Positions 49,501 to 61,361 of a stretch of 64,000 bases of DNA are shown here, piece after piece (position 1 is the first letter of the stretch; the number at the start of each line of letters is the position of its first letter). A program made the translations under genes and the position numbers. The notes beneath the pieces are model-generated. The model was not told the origin of the DNA and did no database searches. It was given only the letters and a program-made list of their open reading frames with translations. Source of the DNA: Oxytricha trifallax (lineage: Eukaryota > Ciliophora > Spirotrichea > Sporadotrichida > Oxytrichidae). The DNA is taken from contig ARYC01000778.1 of NCBI GenBank assembly GCA_000711775.1, forward strand, positions 61,298-125,297. The letters are read 5' to 3'.

Positions 49501-52500
49501 AATTGATGAGTGAGTATGTTATAGAGAGAATTTTGGGGTTTTCAAGGCAGCGGGAGAGGGTCAAGGAAATTCATGAGATGACCTGGAATTAAGCAAATCC
49601 ACTAAATTTGGGCTCCTGAACAAGAGTGTGACACCGGAACACCAGATATATAGCCATTTTCAAAAGTTATAGGCGGGTCATTTGTCCATTTTTGGGTTTT
49701 CAAAATTTGTCCAGGGCCGAACCTTCCCCCGGCAAAACTCAACTTGCAATTTATATTTCCCAAAAACTTCCGAAAATAACGATTCTGGTCATTTACACCT
49801 CGCTGAACACGAATATAAAATCAGAATTGATTTATCTTCAAAACGCGTGAAGATACTGGTCTTTTAAGTTTTATTATAGCAATTGATGAGTGAGTATGTT
49901 ATAGAGAGAATTTTGGGGTTTTCAAGGCAGCGGGAGAGGGTCAAGGAAATTCATGAGATGACCTGGAATTAAGCAAATCCACTAAATTTGGGCTCCTGAA
50001 CAAGAGTGTGACACGGGAACACCAGATATATAGCCATTTTCAAAAGTTATCGGGGGTCATTTTGTCCATTTTTGGGTTTTCAAAATTTGTCCAGGGCCGA
50101 ACCTTCCCCCGGCAAAACTCAACTTGCAATTTATATTTCCCAAAAACTTCCGAAAATAACGATTCTGGTCATTTACACCTCGCTGAACACGAATATAAAA
50201 TCAGAATTGATTTATCTTCAAAACGCGTGAAGATACTGGTCTTTTAAGTTTTATTATAGCAATTGATGAGTGAGTATGTTATAGAGAGAATTTTGGGGTT
50301 TTCAAGGCAGCGGGAGAGGGTCAAGGAAATTCATGAGATGACCTGGAATTAAGCAAATCCACTAAATTTGGGCTCCTGAACAAGAGTGTGACACCGGAAC
50401 ACCAGATATATAGCCATTTTCAAAAGTTATAGGGGGGTCATTTTGTCCATTTTTGGTTTTCAAAATTTGTCCAGGGCCGAACCTTCCCCCGGCAAAACTC
50501 AACTTGCAATTTATATTTCCCAAAAACTCCCGAAAATAACGATTCTGGTCATTTACACCTCGCTGAACACGAATATAAAATCAGAATTGATTTATCTTCA
50601 AAAAGCGTGAAGATACAGGCCTTTTAAGTTTTATTATAGCAATTGATGAGTGAGTATGTTAAAGAGAGAATTTTGGGGTTTTCAAGGCAGCGGGAGAGGG
50701 TCAAGGAAATTCATGAGATGACCTGGAATTAAGCAAATCCACTAAATTTGGGCTCCTGAACAATATTGTGACACCGGAACACCAGATATATAGTCATTTT
50801 CAAAAGTTATAGGGGGGTCATTTTGTCCATTTTAGGTTTTCAAAAATTTGTCCAGGGCCGAACCTTCTCCCGGCAAAACTCAACTTGCAATTTATATTTC
50901 CCAAAAACTCCCGAAAATAACGATTCTTGTCATTTACACCTCGCTGAACACTAATATAAAATCAGAATTGATTTATCTTCAAAAAGCGTGAAGATACAGG
51001 CTTTTTAAGTTTTATTATAGCAATTGATGAGTGAGTATGTTAAAGAGAGAATTTTGGGGTTTTCAAGGCAGCGGGAGAGGGTCAAGGAAATTCATGAGAT
51101 GACCTGGAATTAAGCAAATCCACTAAATTTGGGCTCCTGAACAAGAGTGTGACACCGGAACACCAGATATATAGCCATTTTCAAAAGTTATCGGGGGTCA
51201 TTTTGTCCATTTTTGGGTTTTCAAAAATTTGTCCAGGGCCGAACCTTCCCCCGGCAAAACTCAACTTGCAATTTATATTTCCCAAAAACTCCCGAAAATA
51301 ACGATTCTGGTCATTTACACCTCGCTGAACACTAATATAAAATCAGAATTGATTTATCTTCAAAAAGCGTGAAGATACAGGCCTTTTAAGTTTTATTATA
51401 GCAATTAATGAGTGAGTATGTTAAAGAGAGAATTTTGGGGTTTTCAAGGCAGCGGGAGAGGGTCAAGGAAATTCATGAGATGACCTGGAATTAAGCAAAT
51501 CCACTAAATTTGGGCTCCTGAACAAGAGTGTGACACCGGAACACCAGATATATAGCCATTTTCAAAAGTTATCGGGGGTCATTTTGTCCATTTTTGGGTT
51601 TTCAAAATTTGTCCAGGGCCGAACCTTCCCCCGGCAAAACTCAACTTGCAATTTATATTTCCCAAAAACTCCCGAAAATAACGATTCTGGTCATTTACAC
51701 CTCGCTGAACACGAATATAAAATCAGAATTGATTTATCTTCAAAACGCGTGAAGATACAGGCCTTTTAAGTTTTATTATAGCAATTAATGAGTGAGTATG
51801 TTATAGAGAGAATTTTGGGGTTTTCAAGGCAGCGGGAGAGGGTCAAGGAAATTCATGAGATGACCTGGAATTAAGCAAATCCACTAAATTTGGGCTCCTG
51901 AACAAGAGTGTGACACCGGAACACCAGATATATAGTCATTTTCAAAAGTTATAGGGGGGTCATTTTGTCCATTTTTGGGTTTTTAAAAATTCTGTCCAGG
52001 GCCGAACCTTTCCCCGGCAAAACTCAACTTGCAATTTTTATTTCCCAAAAACACCAGAAAATAACGATCCTGGTCATTTACACCTCGCTGAACACTAATA
52101 TAAAATCAGAATTGATTTATCTTCAAAACGCGTGAAGATACAGGCCTTTTAAGTTTTATTATAGCAATTAATGAGTGAGTATGTTATAGAGAGAATTTTG
52201 GGGTTTTCAATGCAGCGGGAGAGTGTCAAGGAAATTCATGAGATGACCTGGAATTAAGCAAATCCACTAAATTTGGGCTCCTGAACAAGAGTGTGACACC
52301 GGAACACCAGATACATAGTCATTTTCAAAAGTTATAGGGGGGTCATTTTGTCCATTTTTGGCTTTTTCAAAAATTTGTCCAGGGCCGAACCTTCCCCCGG
52401 CAAAACTAAACCTGCAATTTATACTTCCTAGAAACACCCGAATATAAGGATTCTGGTCATTTAGACCTCGCTGAACACGAATATAAAATAAGAATTGATT

Positions 52501-55500
52501 TATCTTCAAAACGCGTGAAGATACAGGCCTTTTAAGTTTTATTATAGCAATTGAATGAGTGAGTATGTTATAGAGAGAATTTTGGGGTTTTCAATGCAGC
52601 GGGAGAGTGTCAAGGAAATTCATGAGATGACCTGGAATTAAGCAAATCCACTAAATTTGGGCTCCTGACAAGAGTGTGACACTGGAACACCAAATATATA
52701 GTCATTTTCAAAAGTTATAGGGGGGTCATTTTGTCAATTTTTCGGTTTTCAAAAATTTGTCCAGGACCGAACCTTTCCCCGGCAAAATAAAACTTCCATT
52801 TCATATTTCCAAAAAACATCCGAGTATAATGATTCTGGTTTTTAAGACCTCGCAGAACACGAATATAAAATCAGAATTGATTTATCTTCAAAACGCGCAA
52901 AGATATAAGTAAAATATGCATTTTAGCAATTTTCATCAATTTCCTTATATAACCCTTAGCCCTTCATTTTTGGGTTTTTGAGAACATCAAAAGATGGTCA
53001 TGGAAATTCATGAGATTACCTGGAATTATGCAAATCTACTAAATTTGGGCTCCTGAGCAAGAGTGTGACACTGGAACACCAGATATATAGTCATTTTCAA
53101 AAGTTATCGGGGGTCATTTTGTCCATTTTTGGGTTTTCAAAAATTTGTCCAGGGCCGAACCTTCCCCCGGCAAAACTCAACTTGCAATTTATATTTCCCA
53201 AAAACTCCCGAAAATAACGATTCTGGTCATTTACACCTCGCTGAACACTAATATAAAATCAGAATTGATTTATCTTCAAAACGCGTGAAGATACAGGCCT
53301 TTTAAGTTTTATTATAGCAATTAATGAGTGAGTATGTTATAGAGAGAATTTTGGGGTTTTCAATGCAGCGGGAGAGTGTCAAGGAAATTCATGAGATGAC
53401 CTGGAATTAAGCAAATCCACTAAATTTGGGCTCCTGAACAAGAGTGTGACACCGGAACACCAAATATATAGTCATTTTCAAAAGTTATAGGGGGGTCATT
53501 TTGTCCATTTTTGGGTTTTCAAAAATTTGTCCAGGGCCGAACCTTCCCCCGGCAAAACTCAACTTGCAATTTATATTTCCCAAAAACACCAGAAAATAAC
53601 GATCCTGGTCATTTACACCTCGCTGAACACTAATATAAAATCAGAATTGATTTATCTTCAAAAAGCGTGAAGATACAGGCCTTTTAAGTTTTATTATAGC
53701 AATTAATGAGTGAGTATGTTAAAGAGAGAATTTTGGGGTTTTCAAGGCAGCGGGAGAGGGTCAAGGAAATTCATGAGATGACCTGGAATTAAGCAAATCC
53801 ACTAAATTTGGGCTCCTGAACAAGAGTGTGACACCGGAACACCAGATATATAGCCATTTCCAAAAGTTATAGCGGGTCATTTTGTCCATTTTTGGCTTTT
53901 CAAATATGTCCAGGGCCGAACTTATCCCGGCAAAACTCAACTTGCAATTTATATTTCCCAAAAACACACAAAAATAACGATTCTGGTCATTTACACCTCG
54001 CTGAACACTAATATAAAATCAGAATTGATTTATCTTCAAAAAGCGTGAAGATACAGGCCTTTTAAGTTTTATTATAGCAATTAATGAGTGAGTATGTTAA
54101 AGAGAGAATTTTGGGGTTTTCAAGGCAGCGGGAGAGGGTCAAGGAAATTCATGAGATACCTGGAATTAAGCAAATCCACTAAATTTGGGCTCCTGAACAA
54201 GAGTGTGACACCGGAACACCAGATATATAGCCATTTTCAAAAGTTATCGGGGGTCATTTTGTCCATTTTTGGGTTTTCAAAAATTTGTCCAGGGCCGAAC
54301 CTTCCCCCGGCAAAACTCAACTTGCAATTTATATTTCCCAAAAACTCCCGAAAATAACGATTCTGGTCATTTACACCTCGCTGAACACTAATATAAAATC
54401 AGAATTGATTTATCTTCAAAAAGCGTGAAGATACAGGCCTTTTAAGTTTTATTATAGCAATTAATGAGTGAGTATGTTAAAGAGAGAATTTTGGGGTTTT
54501 CAAGGCAGCGGGAGAGGGTCAAGGAAATTCATGAGATGACCTGGAATTAAGCAAATCCACTAAATTTGGGCTCCTGAACAAGAGTGTGACACCGGAACAC
54601 CAGATATATAGTCATTTTCAAAAGATATAGGGGGGTCATTTTGTCCATTTTTGGGTTTTCAAAATTTGTCCAGGGCCGAACCTCCCCCCGGCAAAACACA
54701 ACTTCCAATTTATATTTCCCAAAAACACCCAAAAATAACGATTCTGGTCATTTACACCTCGCTGAACACGAATATAAAATCAGAATTGATTTATCTTCAA
54801 AACGCGTGAAGATACAGGCCTTTTAAGTTTTATTATAGCAATTAATGAGTGAGTATGTTATAGAGAGAATTTTGGGGTTTTCAAGGCAGCGGGAGAGGGT
54901 CAAGGAAATTCATGAGATGACCTGGAATTAAGCAAATCCACTAAATTTGGACTCCTGAACAAGAGTGTGACACCGGAACACCAGATATATAGTCATTTTC
55001 AAAAGTTATAGGGGGGTCATTTTGTCCATTTTTGGGTTTTCAAAATTTGTCCAGGGCCGAACCTTCCCCCGGCAAAACTCAACTTGCAATTTATATTTCC
55101 CAAAAACTTCCGAAAATAACGATTCTGGTCATTTACACCTCGCTGAACACGAATATAAAATCAGAATTGATTTATCTTCAAAACGCGTGAAGATACTGGT
55201 CTTTTAAGTTTTATTATAGCAATTGATGAGTGAGTATGTTATAGAGAGAATTTTGGGGTTTTCAAGGCAGCGGGAGAGGGTCAAGGAAATTCATGAGATG
55301 ACCTGGAATTAAGCAAATCCACTAAATTTGGGCTCCTGAACAAGAGTGTGACACGGGAACACCAGATATATAGCCATTTTCAAAAGTTATCGGGGGTCAT
55401 TTTGTCCATTTTTGGGTTTTCAAAAATTTGTCCAGGGCCGAACCTTCCCCCGGCAAAACTCAACTTGCAATTTATATTTCCCAAAAACTCCCGAAAATAA

Positions 55501-58500
55501 CGATTCTGGTCATTTACACCTCGCTGAACACGAATATAAAATCAGAATTGATTTATCTTCAAAACGCGTGAAGATACAGGCCTTTTAAGTTTTATTATAG
55601 TAGGAATAAATTTAAATTGAGACATTATTATTAAATTAATAATTATTTAATTTAATTAGTGATATTATAGTTGTCCAACCAAAACGATCTATTCCTCTCA
55701 GCTGCCCGGTAAAATTTTTAAAGTAGCTTCCTCTGCCAAAGTTGATCGAAACTATCAAATTCGTACTTGGTACAGTTTGCATAAGTCTATCTAGATTTAA
55801 GCAAAGTCTACCTGGATATAGAAGGATGTTCTTTATTGGCACTTAAAGTTGGTTCTATCCACAAATTTAGATTCAAGAAGCAAAAAATAGCACCCAAAAA
55901 GTCAAAAAGGATTTATAGCTAATTCTATATAGATTTTGCCCTTCCTGAGCCTGACAAAAAGTAAAAAATGGAGGAGGGACAGCAGCTGTAGCTGGATGTA
56001 AAAATTCTAACAGGCACCTGAAAGAGGGATTGCTCATTCTAAATATAATTAAAATATAACTGGATTTTTTTATTGGCGGTACTATTTTATTGCATCCCAT
56101 GAGCGAGATAACTTTTATTTAATTAAACCGTCTAAATTCATTAAATTATACCTTCACATTATATTCAAGATATCTTGTTCCTGGGATGCTATAAAATAGT
56201 ACCGCCAATAATGAAGTCCAGCTAATTTTTAATTCTCTATAGATTGAGCCCAAGATTGCTTATATTCCCTCTTTCAGGTGCCTGTTAGAATTTTTACATC
56301 CAGCTACAGCTGCTGTTCCTCCTCCATTTTTTACTTTTTGTCAGGCTCAGGAAGGGCAAAATCTATATAGAATTAGCTATAAATCATTTTAGACTTTTTG
56401 GGTGCTATTTTTTGCTTCTTGAATCTAAATTTGTGGATAGAACCAACTTTAAGTGCCAATAAAGAACATCCTTCTAAAACCAGGTAGACTTTGATTAAAT
56501 CTAGAAAGACTTATGCAAACTGTACCAAGTACGAATTTGATAGTTTCGATTAACTTTAGCAGAGGAAGCTACTTTAAAAATTTTACCAGGCACCTGAAAG
56601 AGGGATTGGCAAACATTAACTGCCATTAATTTGATTTAATATTTATTAATTTAATTATTTTTTCTTAATTTCAATTGTATTTCTTCAATATTGCTTTTGA
56701 TGATATAGTATGTTAAAGAGAGAATTATTTTTGATTTTTTAGTTTTGTTGATTGTCATTAATTTTATATAATATACTTAAATTTTTTTTCTTATATTTTT
56801 ATTTTTAAAATTATTAATGCTACCTTCAAATAAATATTTGATAGTTTTTATATTTAAACTCTTTTTTTTTAATTTTTTTATTATAGTTAACTAATTAAAT
56901 TTCTTATTTTTTTCATTGAATTATTTATTTAATTTTCTTTTCTCTATTAATATATATATATATTATATTCTACATTATTGATAATAGAATCACTTATTAA
57001 TATTTCTTTTATATATTTTTTTATGTTTTAATGTTCCTGTTACAATTAACAACATTGCTATCGTCACTCCCCTTTCGTTTAATCTGTCTCTAAAAAGCTC
57101 TTACGAGCAAAGAATTAGGTTAGTTTTTATAAAATAAATAGAATTTCAAATATTCTTTTAAGCAATAAGGGATTCTTAATATGTTTTATTCATCTCTTTT
57201 TTAATGTTTTATGATATAAAAATTTGAATAATATTAATGAAGAAAGCATATCAGTAATAGAATTTTTTCTTAACTCGTTTTTTTTTTTTAAAAATATAAA
57301 GCAATTAATTTTATTGATAATTTATACAAGCGATAAATACTTTTTTTATTAACTATACATTTCAAGAATTAAATTATATATTTTGAAGTTATCCTTTATA
57401 GACTATTCTTCTATGTATTTTAATTATTAATTGCTTATATTAGAAAAAGCCAAAAAATTTTAGATGTGATCTTTTTAATATGGTTTTAAAATTCTTATAA
57501 AAACCCTCTCTAAATTAACTTTTTGGCCTTATAAATTCTAAATCAAGCTTAAAAGTCTAAGCAAATTTTGCCTATTATAATATATTAAAGTTAAAGGTTG
57601 TTTTAAGGGCCATGAAATTTAGACTTTTTCAATCCTAAATGAGTTAAAGTAAGTTTAATAATAAACCTTTAATCATGACTTTATAAGTTTTTACAAAAAT
57701 CTTGGCACTGCAAACTTCATCTAGAAATTATTGACATCCAGAAAACTAATTACAGATTTATCTAAATTCCTTTACTCAACTTACTTTTGTCTTTGTCAAA
57801 GTACTTTAAAGAATAAATATTTTTTAAATTATCCAAAACTATTCCTCTTAAAGTAAAAAATTTTAAGAAGGTATTTTTCTATATTTGTCATAAATCTACA
57901 AGATTAAAATCTCAAATTTTAATTTGCTTTAGAGACTAGAATTTAATTTAAATAATAAAAAATTATATATTTTGTTTTTCATGATTGGTTGGTAACAATT
58001 TAATTTAATATTTAACTCTTTATATCATCTTAATTAATAAATTATAAGAAGTATATTCATTTTGTTTTCATGAATAATTATTGTCCATATTTTCAAGCAA
58101 TTTTTCCTAAATTATCTTTATTATAGTTTTGAAGTACACTCCACTTGAATAGTTAAATGACCAAGAAATTTCATCGTTAGGAACTTCCATATTAATTTTT
58201 ATAATACTTATATTTTGCATTTCTTTAAAATGGATATCTTATATATTTCTTGAAATTTATTAATTTCCCCTGAATAATATAAAAATAATTAGAAATATTG
58301 TAGAATTTGAGGGAGTATATGATAGTAACAGAAAACATAATAACCAAAAGCCCTAAACAAATGCACGCTATAATTGCTAATTTGGGAATTAAATGTAGAA
58401 TAAGTGCTCTCAGTACAATAAAGCAACTCACTATTACAGGGACTTGGAGAACTGTTTGTGTGAGAACCAAAAATAGAGATAGTCCCTTCAATAGGTATAC

Positions 58501-59545
58501 TTTAGAAATTTATTTTCCAATTAATATTGAGAGAGCATTTCAATTAATTTTAACATGTCACTATTTAATTTTAAAATCAAACATCAATCTTAGTTTTGAT
58601 GTTAAAGTACCTTAGTATTCTAAGTTGACTTGGAAGCCATAAAACAAAAAGATTTCTGATAAATAACTTCGCCACCTGTCCTAATTCAAGGAAATCGTAT
58701 ATTTTCAATTTATTTTGAATATATAATTAATCTTTAACTTACAGAAAAATGATTTTGTTTTATACAAACCAATATTGTAAGTTTAGCTTGACTCTTTTGT
58801 TTTATCGAAAGAATTTATTTTAAAGATTTAACTGGCAAAAATTATAGCAGGTAATTAAATCAAAAAATTTGTAATCCTATTGATTTGATTGTAATTTTTT
58901 AAACTAAAAAAGGAGAAAATCTATTTCATCCTTTAAATTATAATTGCGGTGAGATAAATTCCAAGAAAAATGCAGTTTATGTAAACATGAATGCTTGCCT
59001 TATTTTGTGCAGAATTTGTTATATTGCTTGAACTATCTGCTTTTATAATCTAATCGTGTTCATTTTTGCCTATGTCAAGTAAATTATTATAGGAAATTTA
59101 TAAAGTAATTTCAACTATAGGATTATTTAAATCGAATAATAATTATAATTAAATCAAGCATTAATTCGAGAGAGCTGAATACTTCAGTGAATGTTTAAAC
59201 ATCAGCAAGTCTCGTAGTATAGTAAAGCATCATTAAATATTCAATGGCCAACAGCACCATGTACATATTCTATTTCACAATCACTTTTAAATTTATAAGC
59301 TTTTTGAATAAGTCATTAGAAAATAATTTCAATTTTTTCAAAGTTATTTTTATTTAGAATGTTGTTTTTAACAAGTGCCCTGGTTAAGTAAACTGTTTTT
59401 TATAATTTGTGGATTAAATTACAGCTATTTTTTGCTATTATTTACAAGAATTATATTTTACAAAATGAATATAGGTTTAGCAAAGGTTCTATATCAAGAT
59501 TTCTTTTTTGGAAGCGGTTTGTTGTTAATCTTGTTCTCGCTTCAT
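40526..59545 (-). CDS. Second TmcB-like/PAS membrane protein gene, split by a giant IES
   Basis: N-terminal half at about 59545-58083: helices IEYLMMLYYTTRLADVQTF near 59240, a polar loop near 59000, LSLFLVLTQTVLQVPVIVSC and LAIIACICLGLLVIMFSV near 58400, then YNMEVPNDEISWSF. C-terminal half at 45190-40526: more helices (LGYLLLLILLYRI, TYIALTFIGVISLL), Cys-rich CYNNGCICQFF near 44490, a PAS-like segment near 42640-42440 (FIRRFIAEGNPRFIGRVRTI), helix FYLYIVFGVLFSFIAVSS near 41470, and a tail to TGA 40526-40528. Order and motifs parallel the gene at 8724-16750: LYNE and the helices after it correspond to YNMEVP and those after it. The halves join in frame through an 8-bp pointer, 12,892 bp apart. 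Other IESs or introns are present. The start (ATG 59545) is provisional. Confidence 0.78.
45825..55603 (+). repeat. Tandem satellite, about 380-bp unit, about 26 copies
   Basis: Successive copies of the landmark TGTGACAC near 46201, 46582, 46962, 47342, 47725 and 48106 give periods of 380-383 bp. Units are mostly highly similar, differing by scattered substitutions (CGGGGG versus AGGGGGG; AAAGCGTG versus AACGCGTG or AACGCGCA; TTAAAGAG versus TTATAGAG). They are much richer in GC than their surroundings. The first unit (45825-46090) is divergent and incomplete, and the array stops abruptly at TTTTATTATAG near 55603. Germline tandem repeats of about this unit length that are lost from the macronucleus have been reported in Oxytricha (recalled, not checked). 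Confidence 0.95.
52675..53055 (+). repeat. Divergent satellite unit inside the array
   Basis: From about 52740 to 53000 the unit departs from its neighbours: the last third has AAAATATGCATTTTAGC and CCTTATATAACCC in place of the usual TTATTATAGCAATTGATGAG and GGCAGCGGGAGAGG. Normal units resume on both sides. Confidence 0.8.
55680..56610. repeat. Large foldback (inverted-repeat) element
   Basis: The left arm (about 55690-56095) is repeated in reverse complement at about 56175-56600, for example AGCAGCTGTAGCTGGATG near 55980 against CATCCAGCTACAGCTGCT near 56300, and GGCGGTACTATTTTAT near 56075 against ATAAAATAGTACCGCC near 56190. The centre near 56130-56160 is AT-rich. Arms are about 400 bp with small differences. 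No transposase is inside, so it is either a non-autonomous palindromic element or an inverted duplication. Confidence 0.88.
56611..58074. other. AT-rich right end of the giant IES
   Basis: About 1.4 kb of AT-rich DNA with long T runs; no coding sequence or repeat recognised. It contains a short satellite-like word (TATGTTAAAGAGAGAATT near 56710). Confidence 0.6.
58194..58299. other. 106-bp IES, pointer ATATT
   Basis: ATATT (AATAT on the coding strand) at 58189-58193 and 58295-58299. Deletion corrects the frame and gives SLKFYNMEVPNDEISW, which parallels MLYNE in the other TmcB-like gene. Confidence 0.8.
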
Positions 59546-59934
59546 TCTGTATGCCACCCTATCTAGTAGGAATTTTTATAAATATATAATTTAAATCAAA
59601 ATTCAACTCAAAATTTGAAATATAAACCAAAGATAATTTTCAATTTTGTTAATTTATCCATAATCTCAAATTTTCATACGATTTATAATATTTATTATAT
59701 AAAAATATCTAAAAATAAAGATATTTAAACTGCTTCAGATTTGTTGAGAAATCTCTAAACTTTATTAATTTTTATTTATATTTATATTTAAATTATTTTT
59801 GCTTCTCTTTAGTCCCAATTAAATTACTTTTTAGAGTAAATTTATTATTTAGAGTTTACTATGTATTTAACAATGGCATGAGTCAGCTAAATTTCCTGGG
59901 TACTATTCAAGAATAAAACATTTAGGATAACACC

Positions 59935-60945
59935 ATGAAAACATCAGATCAATCAAAGCTATATATAAATTTATATTTTATTATTTTTATTATGATAGTA
60001 TTTTGTGTATAGCATTTTCTTTGATGCTGAAAACCTTAATATGTGAAAAGGTATAAAAATTAATTAATTTATAAATTTGATGAGTTTTATATCGATTGGA
60101 ATTATAACTTTAATTGGAGTTTTCACATTCCCCTTGCTTGGTAAAATTGAAGAAAGAAAGATTAGCGTCTTGAAGTATTTATATATATATTCATAATATT
60201 CAATCAATTTCATTCAAGGAATTACTTAAGTATGAATAACTCCAAAATCATCAAAAACATTAAATTATATCTCAAAAAGTTCTTTAACTTGTTGAACTTG
60301 AATTAAATCTAAATACAGATAGACAGAGGGAGAGAATTCCAAGATGAATTCAACATGCTATCAAAGGACGCAAATTAGAGCAAGAGAAACGAAGAGAATA
60401 TTGTTGGAATACATTCAAAATTAGGAAATTAATTATAGTTAAATATGTAATTAATCAAAATCTTGGCAGTTAAAGTTGGCCAATTTAAACTATCTTGGGC
60501 TCATTCTATAGATAATTCAAAATTAGCTGGACTTTACTATTGGCGGTACTATTTATCTGATCCCTTGAGCGAGATAACTTGAATATAATGTAAAGGTATA
60601 ATTTAATGAATTTAGAGGGTTTAATTAAATTCAAGTTATCTCGCTCAAGGGATGAGATAAAATAGTACCGCCAATAGTAAAGTCCAGCTAATTTTGAATT
60701 ATCTATAGTATGAGCCCAAGATAGTTTAAATTGGCCAACTTTAACTGCCGCGATTTTGATATATTACATATTTAACTAAAATTAATTTACCAATTTTGAA
60801 TGTATTCCTAAAATAATGATGACGATGATTATTATGATGAGTATGACAGCGAAGAAGAGTAGCTAGCAATAAGTTAGCAGGTTTAAGCAGACTCCAAGAA
60901 ATCTGCTGCTTATATTGCTAATGCTTAAAAAAATTAATAAAATTG
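59935..60945 (+). CDS. Small unrecognised gene with acidic C-terminus, interrupted by a palindromic IES
   Basis: The best-supported part is the segment ending IDRGREFQDEFNMLSKDAN...KRNEEN before 60400, which continues after the 415-bp insert as NDDDDYYDEYDSEEEQ. Upstream, ATG 59935 (MKTSDQSKLYINLYFIIFIM) and a hydrophobic stretch near 60080-60140 suggest membrane segments, but the frames between them are not resolved and probably hold more IESs. No close in-frame TGA follows 60930, so the end is approximate. Function unknown. Confidence 0.5.
60401..60815. repeat. 415-bp palindromic element acting as an IES, pointer AATA
   Basis: AATA at 60397-60400 and 60812-60815. Between them is a near-perfect palindrome: the left end GGAATACATTCAAAATT mirrors the right end AATTTTGAATGTATTCC, and TTGGCCAATTTAAACTATCT near 60475 mirrors AGATAGTTTAAATTGGCCAA near 60720. 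The core (TATTGGCGGTACTATTT..GAGCGAGATAACTT) is shared with the foldback at 55680-56610. Removal joins KRNEEN to NDDDDYYDEYD in frame. Confidence 0.8.
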
Positions 60946-61223
60946 TTTTTTTTATGATAAAATCTTGATTTACCATTACTTTATTTTAATAATGGAGATT
61001 TATTCTATAATAATTTATTTTATTCATCCAAAAGGAAAGATAATATTTACTTAAATTTATTCTTAAATGTTAAAAATTTCTAATTATTTGCAATAAAATA
61101 AAGCAAATTTAAATCGATTTCTTAAAATTATTTGATTAGTGCAGTAAATTAAAAAATATTAAGATTATTTTTCTCACTTTAATATATATTTTAATTTATC
61201 AATATTTTTTGAGTAATAACAGT
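60946..61223. other. AT-rich spacer before the second TBE
   Basis: No gene of normal composition; ends in AGT, a fitting ANT target, directly before the TBE end. Confidence 0.5.
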
Positions 61224-61361
61224 CAAAACCCCAAAACCATTTCAGTAGTTTGATTGAGTTTTTGATTGATAAAAGTAGACTATTAAGGCATACTTTATTA
61301 GGGTTTTTATAGGGTTTATGTAGGGGTTTTATGTTTAAATATTAGTAATTTAAGTGAGTAT

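Larger units (their letters stand above)
45191..58082. other. Giant IES (about 12.9 kb) containing a satellite array, pointer TAATTATT
   Basis: TAATTATT is at 45183-45190 and 58075-58082 (AATAATTA on the coding strand). On the coding strand the right side reads ...ENMD AAT AAT TA and the left side continues AA GAA ACT TTT..., joining to ...ENMDNNQETFLLNILN... in one frame. The flanking protein segments are consecutive parts of one TmcB-like protein. The interior has no host coding sequence I can see. It contains the satellite (45825-55603), a foldback element (about 55680-56610) and about 1.4 kb of plain AT-rich DNA. Confidence 0.75.

Noticed and set aside
46963-55207. Repeated 61-79-residue ORFs inside the satellite as a protein family
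   Set aside because: They are copies of one DNA repeat; they vary as the DNA does and have no separate start context.
45825-55603. CRISPR-like array
   Set aside because: No short repeat/unique spacer pattern; the whole 380-bp unit is repeated, and the genome is eukaryotic.
55636-56100. ORFs in the foldback arms as host genes
   Set aside because: They lie in an inverted repeat with differing arms and do not stay open in both copies.
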